A stretch of DNA of 16,591 bases, taken from the NCBI GenBank assembly GCA_030631915.1, contig DAOVKF010000020.1, forward strand, positions 1-16,591, written 5' to 3'. How positions within the stretch are numbered: position 1 is the first letter of the stretch; every line of letters starts with the position of its first letter. A program made the translations under genes and the position numbers. Positions 12,301 through 16,591 of this stretch are shown piece by piece. A model generated the notes under the pieces. It was not told the origin of the DNA and made no database searches. It saw only the letters and a program-made list of their open reading frames with translations. The DNA is from Candidatus Omnitrophota bacterium (lineage in GTDB: Bacteria; Omnitrophota; Gorgyraeia; Tantalellales; Tantalellaceae).

Positions 12301-15300
12301 CAGGGGATATCGAATTCAGTCATGAAGGGGAGGCCGCCTCAAGCCACATAGCTGAATGGGGCATTATCGTGAAGGGCGAGGAATACGCGGTGGGAGAGGG
12401 TGAGAATTCCAGGTGCCGGCTTTTCAATAACAAGAGGTCTCTCGCGGAAACAGCCGGCGGGAACATAATACTTGACGCGTACAGTTCTTTAAAGGTCAGC
12501 GGGTCAGGCGGCACACTCGCCCTGGCAAGGGCAAACGCCGCTGACCTCAACAACGACGGAGCCGTGGACGGCCAGGACGAACATATTATCGCGTCAGCGC
12601 TGGCTGACGGGATCTATGACTGGATGGCGGACCTGGACAATGACGGGGACGTCGATAACAGCGATCTGGCGTTTTTCCGCAGATGGCGGTTCGATACCGA
12701 ACAGGTCACAAAACACGTTATAAATGGCGATGAATACCATATCTTTAAAGATAACGCCGGCATTTATACTTTAAAGAACGTCCTGACCGGAGAAGAGAAG
12801 ACAAGCTCTTTTCGGTCGGGGCAGGCAGGCTCAGGGCATAGCGGGACCATGTTCGTGGATATTGGGGGTATCAGATGGACAATAGAAGAAGAACCGGAAC
12901 TGAAGCTGGTAGAAGATACGCGGATATTCACTTTAAACGACGGTAAAACGGATATCGGCGGCGCCAGCCTGCTGGAAAGCGCGTTTACTTCCACGGAAGG
13001 CAGGACCTATTACGTCGCAGGTACAGGGCCGGAGGATGTGACCGCGGGTGAGATCGTGTCATTCCTGGACCTTGACGGGAGCTGGGATTATGTGACGATC
13101 CCTGACAGTGATACACTGGACCTTGACGGCGAACAGTTCACAATAGAAGCCAGGATCAATATAGCACAGTCTTCCGGCGCCTGGAGGGCCATTCTTGGTA
13201 AGGCCGGATGGGACGATAGTTCCGGCTGGAGCTATAACATGCATATAACCGGCGAAGGGAAATTGCATTTTAATTTTGTGAATGAAGACGGGAGCAGTTT
13301 CCCGCTTAACAGTCCGGCGGCGGTCGGCGCCGGGGCCTGGCATCATGTGGCCGCGGTTTATGACGGCAATAACCTGAGGCTCTATATAGACGGGGAGAAA
13401 GCCGCTTCAAGGGACGCCTCGGGCAGTTTAAGGCAGAACGCAGATCCGGTGGATATAGGCAGATGGCGTGATGGTGCCGCCAATTTTTTCAACGGCGGTA
13501 TAGACGATGTGCGTATATGGAGCGTGGCAAAGCAAAAGACTGAGATACAGGCAGACATGTGTTCAAGGCTTTCGGGGAATGAAGAAGGCCTTGTGGCAAA
13601 TTACATGTTTGACGCTGATACCGGCGGCATGGTAAAGGACTCCTCCTGGAACGCGAATCACGGCACGATATACAACGCCGGGCATAGCTCCGACGCGGAG
13701 CAGGGTGTTTCGGTCCAGGGTGACGTGTACAATTTCGGCGGCGACCTGTATATCCTCCGGAAGCAAGGCCAGGCATGGTCGCTTACGAACGGCCGGGCCG
13801 TGTTTTATTTTGACGCGGACGGCCGTGTTATGATTGATAATGCGGCGTGCTCCATTGAGGATAACGGTGACGGGACAGCGCGCCTGGCATGGCCGGTATC
13901 CGAGAGCAGGCACCTGAGGGAAAAGGAAATAACCTACCTGATCGATGACGCGGATCCGCAGAAGATAGCTCTTTCGGCTGAACCCGTTATATCCGGTATG
14001 CTGGAGGACAGAACTATCGCGCTTGGAGCGGGCGACGGGAGCGTTGAATATTACACCGTTGATATCATGGACGGGGATTATGTGTTCGACGACGGTGTTT
14101 ATCCGCCCGTGGCCACAATGGAACTGGAGGACGGCACTGTAACGCTTGATACTCACAGGGTCATACAACTTGAAGGTATCGAGTACAGGGTGACCCGGGA
14201 TCATTCCACAGGCGTTTATACCCTTTATGACGGCGTGAACGAGCCGGTAGAGGGGCTTCAGTCCGGCGGTTTTGTTACCATAGGCGGGATAGTGTACGAG
14301 ATCACGGGCGAAAGCGCGGATGACCTGAAGCTGACAGGTGTCACCGAAGTTATTTCAGAGCCTGTCCCTCCGGGCGAGAAGATAGTGTATCTGGCCGCGG
14401 AGCAGTACCGAATTACCGGGACCGTTATTCAGTCAAGGCCGCCGATAGCCCCGGTAAAGTCCGGAGACCTTTATGTGGCTGTGAGAGGCACCGGCCGTGA
14501 ACAGACAGAGACAACGGTAAAATATAACGATTTCAACGACCAGGTCACAGCCCTTGACGGGTTCGTGTTCCCGGAAGGGACGGCCTGGAATATTTCGGGA
14601 CAGCGGCTTTACCAGTCTTCCACCTCGGGCTTTGAGAAAAAGGCGATATACGCGTTCGACGGTCATAACGGAAGGCCGGCCGGGCCGAGAGCGGATCATT
14701 CGTTAACGGTCAGAGCTAATCCCTGCAGCGGAAACGCGGACATCTATCTCAGATATACCGATGATGATAATTTTTACCGCCTGCGGTTCGATCAGAACGA
14801 CAACGTCCGGCTCGAACGCGTGAAAAAAGGCAGATCAAATATCCTGTGTCAGGTGAACGTGAAACAGGCGTTCGGTATTGATATAAACGAAGACCGATGG
14901 TATGAAGTTACCTTTAAAGCATGGGGGAATGAACTTACCGGATACATGGCCGGCGAAGAAGTCATCTCATTTACCGAGAATTCCAACATGTCACTGCCTG
15001 AAGGATACGCGGGCGTGGGATGCGCTTCCGGCAGCAGGGTATATTTTGATAATATTGAAGTGAAAGAGACCGTGGACCTGCCGCGTTCATACTATAAAAT
15101 AACCGGAGAAGGCGATGAATATGTCTTCAGCGAAGTTCTCGCGAAGGACAGCCCCCTGACAGGCGCGGTCTATACGAGCGAAGCTTCGGGGACCGCAGTG
15201 AATATCTCCGGGACCCGATACGCGATAAGCGAGAGAGATATGGCCGAAGAAACGGTCATAACGCTGACCGAACAACAGACGGTCTTCAGCGAAGTTCAGG

Positions 15301-16591
15301 TAAGCTGGATGGAACTGGAAGGGGTCTATTACAAAGTCACGCAGGTGGATGATGAGACATACGAACTGGCTGACGGCATGAGCGCGCCAGTAACGGCCCG
15401 GGCTGTTTCCCATGTTAATATCAACGGCACGGCATATCAGCTGAACTATCCTCTCGGAGCGGGAGACCTGGAGCTCACCGCTGACGGGGTAACGGTCGCC
15501 AACAGGTATGTGGCGGACCGGGGTATTACCATAAAAGGCCGTGATTACGCCGTTATCGAAGATACCGGCGGCATCCATCTATTCAATAACAGGGAAAGCT
15601 TCACCGTATCCGAAGATATGGATACGATCTTCATAAAGGCAGCGGCGGCGATTTTAAAGGTCCAAGGGTCATACAGCACGCTCCGGGTCGCACAGGTAAT
15701 GCGGGCGGACCTGGATTCGGACGGTGATATAGACGCGTATGACGAGGCCATAATACGCGCGGCCATAACCGGCGGGACATACACCCCCGCGGCGGACATA
15801 AACAGGGACTCGGTTGTCGATAACGCCGATATGACGATATTCCTTGCTCAGCGCTTCGATTCATCGCAGGTCGCCTGTTATTCATTCCGGGAGTTCAAGG
15901 ATACGGACGATTATTTCGTGACACGGACCGCCGATGGCCGGCATTTTTTCGCAAAAGCCGGGAACGGTCCGCGCGGTGTCCTTACTGATATAAGCGGCGG
16001 GTTTTTAAAAGGGATAGGCAATGCGCGTTATATCGTGAACAACCCTTCCGTGGAAGGGGCGGACGTATCCGGCCTGGGCATATCGGAAGATACAAGGATA
16101 TTCGATGTTTATAAGGGCCCCGAGAATATCGTGCGGGTCTCGATAGCGGAACCGTTCGAGGCCCATGGCCGTATTTTGCGCCTGACAGGCGCGGGCCTTG
16201 ATGATTTCGAGCTTTCAGCGAAAAAGGAAGTGATGGAATTTGACGGTATCGACGACTACATCAATATAGACTGTGTCAGTAACGATATGTCCACGGTAGA
16301 GGGGACAGTGTCCGCATGGGCGTTCCCGACCGCCGCGGGCACCAACCGTTATGTGTTCGAGGGAATGGGTTCCGGCGCGAACAGGATATACCTGCGGTAC
16401 ACGGGCGGCAAATTTATAGTTTGCAGGGGGGATCCGATAACGGATATCACATTGATGGATAACGTTCCGTTGAACAGATGGTATCACATCGTCCTGTCCT
16501 GGAGCAGCGGGGACACAATGAAAGGTTACCTTAACGGCGAATTGATCGATACAAAACAGTTCGGTAACTGCGGCGGCCTTTACAGGGCGCG
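3..16591 (+). CDS. Giant multidomain secreted or surface protein, internal fragment (both ends outside the window)
   Basis: One reading frame is open through the entire window: 5,529 complete codons, no TAA, TAG or TGA in frame, and no start region or stop. The many in-frame ATGs are internal, because no stop precedes any of them. The encoded protein is acidic and rich in D, G, Y, V and E, with few cysteines and no membrane segment or catalytic motif that I can recognise. In order it holds beta-hairpin units, a dockerin-like pair, a D-x-N-x-N-G array, a CBM6/35-like domain, three DUF1080/concanavalin-like domains, two more dockerin-like pairs and two LamG-type domains. Such modules usually act outside the cell in glycan binding and calcium-dependent folding, so an adhesin, predation factor or surface scaffold is plausible. 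Frame integrity over 16.6 kb argues for a gene under selection. That the frame is one gene is near certain; the function is inferred. Confidence 0.96.
369..515 (+). other. Dockerin-like EF-hand pair, first copy, second loop degenerate
   Basis: Residues 123-171. The first loop, DFNNDGVVSADE (369-404), has Asp/Asn at calcium-ligand positions 1, 3 and 5, Gly at 6 and an acidic residue at 12, as in type I dockerins. The second loop starts at 477 with DANKDAVQYVD. It keeps D1, N3 and D5 but lacks the Gly and runs straight into the next hairpin unit (VDIDGVRYDL). The spacing between loops is 36 residues, against 29 in the two 3' copies. In cellulosomes dockerins bind cohesins; no cohesin is visible here, so a structural calcium site is an alternative. 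The family assignment is by motif only. Confidence 0.7.
504..2930 (+). repeat. Region of diverged beta-hairpin repeat units (V-x-I-x-G-x-x-Y-x-V), first block
   Basis: Residues 168-976. The block is dominated by short units whose core is two hydrophobic strand positions, a turn with D/N-G, then an aromatic residue and a second strand. Clear cores start at 504 (VDIDGVRYDL), 765 (VTIDGQIYGI), 1209 (VDIGGIRFDI), 1521 (IEVNGVNYTV), 1791 (MGIGGDIYTV), 2013 (VKVNGVRYAV) and 2787 (IEIDGVEYEI). Between cores are acidic loops and strands such as YVFYG, LFTFYGDG and VILTDGVH. Spacing is irregular, about 80 to over 400 bases, so this is not a regular tandem array. I do not recognise the unit as a named family. 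Confidence 0.6.
2931..3660 (+). other. Stretch lacking the hairpin core, unrecognised domain
   Basis: Residues 977-1220. The G-x-x-Y hairpin core is absent here. The sequence is richer in Trp and longer hydrophobic or aromatic strands, for example FKWGWSLSYEKYRFTIDL near 3126 and KLFYVSERFWEDG near 3267, with charged segments such as FLKGRERREW near 3522. An acidic helix-like piece (DLSDLTPEELEG near 3054) comes before the Trp-rich strands. Its length of about 240 residues and its different composition suggest a separate globular beta domain. No catalytic motif or family is recognised. Confidence 0.4.
3661..4502 (+). repeat. Beta-hairpin repeat units, second block
   Basis: Residues 1221-1500. 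Hairpin cores resume with VVIEDIHYYV near 3756, VVITGREYQV at 4008 and VRIDDVVYRI at 4233. Accompanying strands have the form YVINDAETG and FTDAGDGSIVFSDG. The phrase DGDPDTVWTCKLV near 4044 resembles segments at 10125 (DPEKVWTED) and 12087 (EPGKVIFTED), which suggests a shared connector between units. After 4320 the pattern fades into a linker with the segment DRAEFVNRFSEQLG. No named family is recognised. Confidence 0.5.
4503..4613 (+). other. Predicted alpha-helical insert
   Basis: Residues 1501-1537. In a protein otherwise made of beta-type sequence, this piece has strong helix character: it is rich in E, K, L, A and Q and has no Pro or Gly. It contains EQIERLKKYAAEKFY followed by ENDLEVLLRSVVSQS, probably two helices or one bent helix. 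It is too short for a confident coiled-coil call. A hairpin-like strand (FKIDGIEV) follows directly. The role is unknown; it may be a spacer or hinge. Confidence 0.45.
4614..5138 (+). other. Tyr-rich linker before the Asp-rich array
   Basis: Residues 1538-1712. From about 4710 to 4940 the sequence has a tyrosine roughly every five to six residues, often after a small or acidic residue (ELEYSPGMYSGYS, GERYTVYEYPVYNGG). From 4941 to 5138 it becomes a charged linker containing RSSYRPEGFNLSGRDFD and ends in VFTSTAGEGF at the edge of the array. I recognise no domain. The Tyr-rich part could pack as aromatic strands or act as a flexible surface. Confidence 0.4.
5139..6041 (+). repeat. Tandem array of about 15 Asp-rich calcium-binding-type loops (D-x-N-x-N-G-x-Y-D-x-x-E-x-F/Y)
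   Basis: Residues 1713-2013. The consensus unit is 15 residues (45 bases), for example EDVNGNGQYDSGDPF, TDSNDNGRYDHKEDF and EDTNFNGVYDEAEAF. Asp and Asn at alternating loop positions followed by Gly match EF-hand, dockerin and thrombospondin type 3 calcium ligands, so each unit probably holds one calcium ion. About nine units run from 5139 to 5642, then an insert (5643-5765), then six more regular units to 6041. Units near the 3' end are most alike, also at the base level, which suggests recent duplication; earlier ones have indels. The array probably forms a rigid calcium-stiffened rod separating binding regions. Calcium binding is inferred from ligand pattern only. Confidence 0.85.
5643..5765 (+). 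other. Insert interrupting the Asp-rich array
   Basis: Residues 1881-1921. About 41 residues separate the ninth and tenth loops. They contain a hydrophobic strand (MIIGIEF), a lone loop-like piece (DTGDGNGV) and an aromatic strand (RIFYVYDDTF). The piece resembles one hairpin unit like those elsewhere in the protein and probably makes a kink or small domain in an otherwise regular rod. No family is recognised. Confidence 0.5.
6042..8600 (+). repeat. Beta-hairpin repeat units, third block, with one helical insert
   Basis: Residues 2014-2866. Hairpin cores include VEINGSTYDL at 6543, VAIDGARYKG near 7119, LILGDTFYVV near 7500, VIIDGRYYEV at 7983, ISVNGTEYLV at 8229 and VRLADGILYEI near 8349. 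From about 6711 to 6815 the sequence turns helical and strongly charged (TLEMLNLMSRAKD, then EEDLEWIEEEKKKVYWYY) before returning to strands. A segment near 6405-6480 contains Gly, Met and His (GMPGHEGHEQYYH) and could bind metal, but I cannot assign it. No named family is recognised. Confidence 0.55.
8601..9014 (+). other. CBM6/CBM35-like carbohydrate-binding beta-sandwich
   Basis: Residues 2867-3004. The strand order fits galactose-binding-like modules: a Gly-containing start (VEGDGSSNG), a strand YRVNVSRGGIYNVGLFAR, a strand FKVMLDG, then VYVPAGEHKITFNW and a closing strand VEVRDIFI. The pattern 'aG-Y-x-v-x-l-x-A-R', a 'v-x-l-D-G' strand and 'v-P-A-G-x-H-x-i-x-f-x-W' is typical of CBM6/35-type domains, which bind sugars without cleaving them. 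It occurs once in the window and ends in a half dockerin. The fold call rests on pattern only; the ligand cannot be read. Confidence 0.6.
9030..9065 (+). other. Single dockerin-type EF-hand loop (half dockerin)
   Basis: Residues 3010-3021, DLDNDLDVDKDD. The loop has D, D and D at positions 1, 3 and 5 and an acidic residue at 12. Leu replaces the usual Gly at position 6. A helix-like stretch (LMILTSNMN) follows, as in the first half of a dockerin. No second loop is visible in the next 100 residues. It lies directly after the CBM-like domain. Confidence 0.6.
9066..10340 (+). repeat. Beta-hairpin repeat units, fourth block
   Basis: Residues 3022-3446. Cores include FLLGGRYYSY near 9132, IELKGVVYMV at 9348, IILDNTLYGV near 9450, ITLGDVEYEI at 9801 and VTIEGIIYGI at 10188. 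Between them are strands such as YVIFDG and YVFGRLE. The phrase IFTSTVDG near 9885 recurs in variant form near 5112 and 12984. GSGHSGT at 10167 recurs at 12828, each time just before a hairpin core. The block ends with a short linker into the first DUF1080-like domain. Confidence 0.55.
10341..10919 (+). other. DUF1080/concanavalin A-like domain, copy 1
   Basis: Residues 3447-3639. It starts with the typical DDFNDGIFDGWQ, followed by a strand WRIAGNTLYQ. Further on come DNYYRMRFGEDN, a 'K-W-D-T-Y' strand, a segment VKAFIGGIEVARFTD and the closing ANFDNVKTGG. This arrangement (a 'D-F-x-D-G' opening, 'W-x-i-x-x-x-x-L-x-Q', 'Y-Y-R-x-R-F', 'v-x-x-x-G-x-x-v-x-x-x-x-D', final 'F-D-n-v') fits the jelly-roll domains grouped with DUF1080 (PF06439) and LamG. 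Some members of that family are glycoside hydrolases. I see no residue set that proves catalysis, so sugar binding is the safer call. Confidence 0.7.
10944..11402 (+). repeat. Hairpin units, start of super-repeat copy 1
   Basis: Residues 3648-3800. The block matches 14046-14522 residue by residue in order: RYLFDDGTFIPV against DYVFDDGVYPPV, THRVIELGGRVFMV (11058) against THRVIQLEGIEYRV (14151), YYLEDGAAPPI against YTLYDGVNEPV, and ILIGDILYRV against VTIGGIVYEI. Fifteen bases, 11058-11072, are identical at 14151-14165. The repeating unit here is clearest as core strand, a Y-x-L-x-D-G strand, then a second core, about 45-50 residues in all. Confidence 0.7.
11403..11933 (+). other. DUF1080/concanavalin A-like domain, copy 2
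   Basis: Residues 3801-3977. It opens with EEDFSGALNYQW and the strand WEIDGGYLHQ. Then come a strand CAVSVRADPYDSAIDLYSRY, the hallmark YNFYRARFDRDG, a strand LKAFFKDKEIL and the closing YAGAGCPPRSRTYLDDLK. It aligns throughout with copies 1 and 3 and is closer to copy 3: both have S/A-V-R-A-x-P in the second sheet and 'G-Y-A-G-x-G-C' near the end. No catalytic site can be named. Confidence 0.68.
11934..12542 (+). repeat. Hairpin units between DUF1080-like copy 2 and the dockerin pair
   Basis: Residues 3978-4180. The block aligns with 15069-15707. Matching pieces are DWIELDAVYYRVTQ near 12144 against SWMELEGVYYKVTQ near 15303, YMLDDGINPSV against YELADGMSAPV, TDIGGTVYEV against VNINGTAYQL, and IIVKGEEYAV against ITIKGRDYAV. 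Both end with FNN, a short strand and a small-residue linker before the EF-hand pair. It also contains VKGVTYIIDDISEPGKVIF near 12054. Confidence 0.65.
12543..12692 (+). other. Dockerin-like EF-hand pair, complete copy
   Basis: Residues 4181-4230. Two full loops: DLNNDGAVDGQD (12543-12578) and DLDNDGDVDNSD (12630-12665). Each has D/N ligands at positions 1, 3 and 5, Gly at 6 and D at 12, followed by helix-like segments (EHIIASALAD and LAFFRRW). The 29-residue offset and duplicated form fit dockerin type I. A conserved tail, RFDTEQV, follows and has its counterpart RFDSSQV after the 15708 pair. Calcium-dependent folding is expected; the partner is unknown. Confidence 0.85.
12693..13061 (+). 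repeat. Hairpin units between dockerin and LamG
   Basis: Residues 4231-4353. Cores are HVINGDEYHI near 12714 and VDIGGIRWTI near 12858, the second directly after GSGHSGT (12828). EDTRIF at 12912 is matched at 16086, after the next dockerin. The block ends with AFTSTEGRTYYV and a short acidic linker leading to the lectin domain. Confidence 0.55.
13062..13691 (+). other. LamG-type (Laminin_G_3-like) concanavalin A-like lectin domain, copy 1
   Basis: Residues 4354-4563, complete. The hallmarks appear in order: an opening strand FLDLDGSWDYVTIPDS; QFTIEARINI; the central WHHVAAVYDGNNLRLYIDG; VDIGRWRDG; FNGGIDDVRIWSVAK; and the final GLVANYMFDADTGG with DSSWNANHGTIYN. This is the typical strand order of PF13385-type domains, with the closing 'N-H-G' strand completing the jelly roll. 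Such domains bind glycans or proteins and usually need calcium. The length of about 210 residues is normal. This is the most secure family call in the window. Confidence 0.9.
13692..14522 (+). repeat. Hairpin units linking LamG to the third DUF1080-like domain (end of super-repeat copy 1, start of copy 2)
   Basis: Residues 4564-4840. The first half (13692-14045) has strands around YNFGGDLYILRKQGQ and the connector IDDADPQKIALSAEP. The second half (from 14046) begins the next super-repeat copy, with cores IQLEGIEYRV at 14163 and VTIGGIVYEI at 14274 and the strand YTLYDGVNEPV between them. A further core-like VYLAAEQYRI lies near 14385. A short linker RGTGREQTETTV precedes the next domain. Confidence 0.6.
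14523..15068 (+). other. DUF1080/concanavalin A-like domain, copy 3
   Basis: Residues 4841-5022. It opens with YNDFNDQVTALDGF, then the strand WNISGQRLYQ, then LTVRANPCSGNADIYLRY and DNFYRLRFDQND. It continues with a segment VKQAFGIDINEDRWYEVTF, the strand GYMAGEEVISF and the closing YAGVGCASGSRVYFDNIEV. FGIDINEDRWYEV matches FGINIKKDKWDTY of copy 1, and the opening and ending match both other copies. The role is as for copies 1 and 2: probable sugar-binding jelly roll with no catalytic residues I can name. Confidence 0.7.
15069..15707 (+). repeat. Hairpin units between DUF1080-like copy 3 and the last dockerin pair
   Basis: Residues 5023-5235. This is the second copy of the block at 11934-12542. 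Cores are VNISGTRYAI near 15198, MELEGVYYKV at 15309, VNINGTAYQL near 15414 and ITIKGRDYAV at 15525. VFSEVLAKD near 15123 is echoed by VFSEVQVSW near 15288. The block ends in a small-residue strand (IKAAAAILKVQG) before the EF-hand pair. Confidence 0.62.
15708..15857 (+). other. Dockerin-like EF-hand pair, last copy
   Basis: Residues 5236-5285. Loops are DLDSDGDIDAYD (15708-15743) and DINRDSVVDNAD (15795-15830), separated by the same 29 residues as the pair at 12543. The second loop has Ser in place of Gly at position 6 but keeps ligands at 1, 3, 5 and 12. Helix-like segments (EAIIRAAITGG and MTIFLAQRF) follow each loop. It lies 3,165 bases after the previous complete pair, in the same position relative to the neighbouring domains. 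Confidence 0.82.
15858..16232 (+). other. Linker strands between the last dockerin and LamG copy 2
   Basis: Residues 5286-5410. The block matches 12693-13061 loosely. It starts after RFDSSQV, contains strands such as YFVTRTADGRHFFAK and ARYIVNNPSVEG, and carries EDTRIF at 16086. Then come an Arg/Leu strand (RILRLTGAGLDDFELSA) and the lectin domain. The hairpin core is less clear here than elsewhere. Confidence 0.5.
16233..16591 (+). other. LamG-type concanavalin A-like lectin domain, copy 2 (cut off by the window end)
   Basis: Residues 5411-5529 and onward. It opens with MEFDGIDDYINID, the standard Laminin_G_3 first strand. Then come VEGTVSAWAFP, a strand NRIYLRYTGGKF and the central RWYHIVLSWSSGDTMKGYLNGELID, which matches WHHVAAVYDG...LYIDG of copy 1. 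The closing half lies beyond the window. It sits about 3,168 bases after copy 1, in the same place in the super-repeat. Confidence 0.88.

Larger units (their letters stand above)
10944..14045 (+). repeat. Super-repeat copy 1 (about 1,034 residues: hairpins, DUF1080-like, hairpins, dockerin, hairpins, LamG, hairpins)
   Basis: The order of modules from 10944 is repeated from 14046. Landmark offsets between the copies are 3,093 bases (THRVI), 3,129 (FYR-x-RF), 3,165 (dockerin loop 1), 3,174 (EDTRIF) and 3,168 (LamG Gly). The slow change in offset shows small in-frame indels only. At the base level the copies are clearly diverged, with only short identical runs such as 15 bases at 11058 and 14151, so the duplication is not recent. 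Confidence 0.75.
14046..16591 (+). repeat. Super-repeat copy 2, truncated by the window end
   Basis: It has the same module order as the copy starting at 10944, up to the middle of the LamG domain. If the period holds, this copy should end about 550-620 bases beyond the window, after the rest of LamG and a hairpin block. Whether a third copy follows cannot be seen. Confidence 0.72.

Noticed and set aside
10341..15068. Calling the DUF1080-like domains glycoside hydrolases
   Set aside because: Only fold hallmarks can be seen; no catalytic residues can be named from the sequence alone.
369..15857. Calling this a cellulosome component because of the dockerin-like pairs
   Set aside because: No cohesin or catalytic domain is visible, and dockerin-like pairs occur widely in proteins that are not part of cellulosomes.
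1..16591. tRNA, rRNA, insertion sequences, attachment sites, terminators, promoters
   Set aside because: None was seen on either strand; every base except the first two lies within the coding frame.

Overview
The whole window lies inside a single protein-coding gene. Reading the + strand with codons starting at position 3 gives an open frame from the first complete codon to the last base: 5,529 complete codons, no stop, and neither end of the gene in view. No intergenic space, promoter, terminator, RNA gene or second gene is visible. The predicted product is a bacterial giant protein of at least 5,529 residues. It is acidic, rich in Asp, Gly, Tyr and Val, poor in Cys, and built of extracellular-type beta modules and Asp-rich calcium-binding-type loops. 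Below, residue number equals codon start divided by 3.

Layout. Positions 3-5138 are mostly short beta-hairpin-type units sharing a pattern like V-x-I-x-G-x-x-Y-x-V, with one dockerin-like EF-hand pair (369-515), a stretch without the motif (2931-3660), a helical insert (4503-4613) and a Tyr-rich stretch (4710-4940). Positions 5139-6041 are a tandem array of about 15 Asp/Asn/Gly loops of the form D-x-N-x-N-G-x-Y-D, interrupted once. Positions 6042-8600 return to hairpin units with one helical insert. Then come a beta-sandwich resembling CBM6/CBM35 carbohydrate-binding modules (8601-9014) and half a dockerin (9030-9065). From 10341 the gene becomes strongly modular: three concanavalin A-like domains of DUF1080-like type (10341, 11403, 14523), two dockerin-like pairs (12543, 15708) and two LamG-type domains (13062 and 16233, the second cut off by the window end), all joined by hairpin units.

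The 3' part is a super-repeat of about 1,030-1,056 residues: hairpins, DUF1080-like domain, hairpins, dockerin, hairpins, LamG, hairpins. One copy starts near 10944 and the next near 14046. Matching landmarks are 3,093 to 3,174 bases apart. I see no catalytic domain, so the likely role is multivalent binding of glycans or surfaces and calcium-stiffened scaffolding outside the cell. This is inference.

Organism. Frequent AGG for Arg and ATA for Ile, moderate GC, a standard bacterial code and an uninterrupted gene of this size fit an uncultivated bacterium. Candidatus Omnitrophota is my best guess because exceptionally long genes have been reported there, but nothing in the window is a taxonomic marker.
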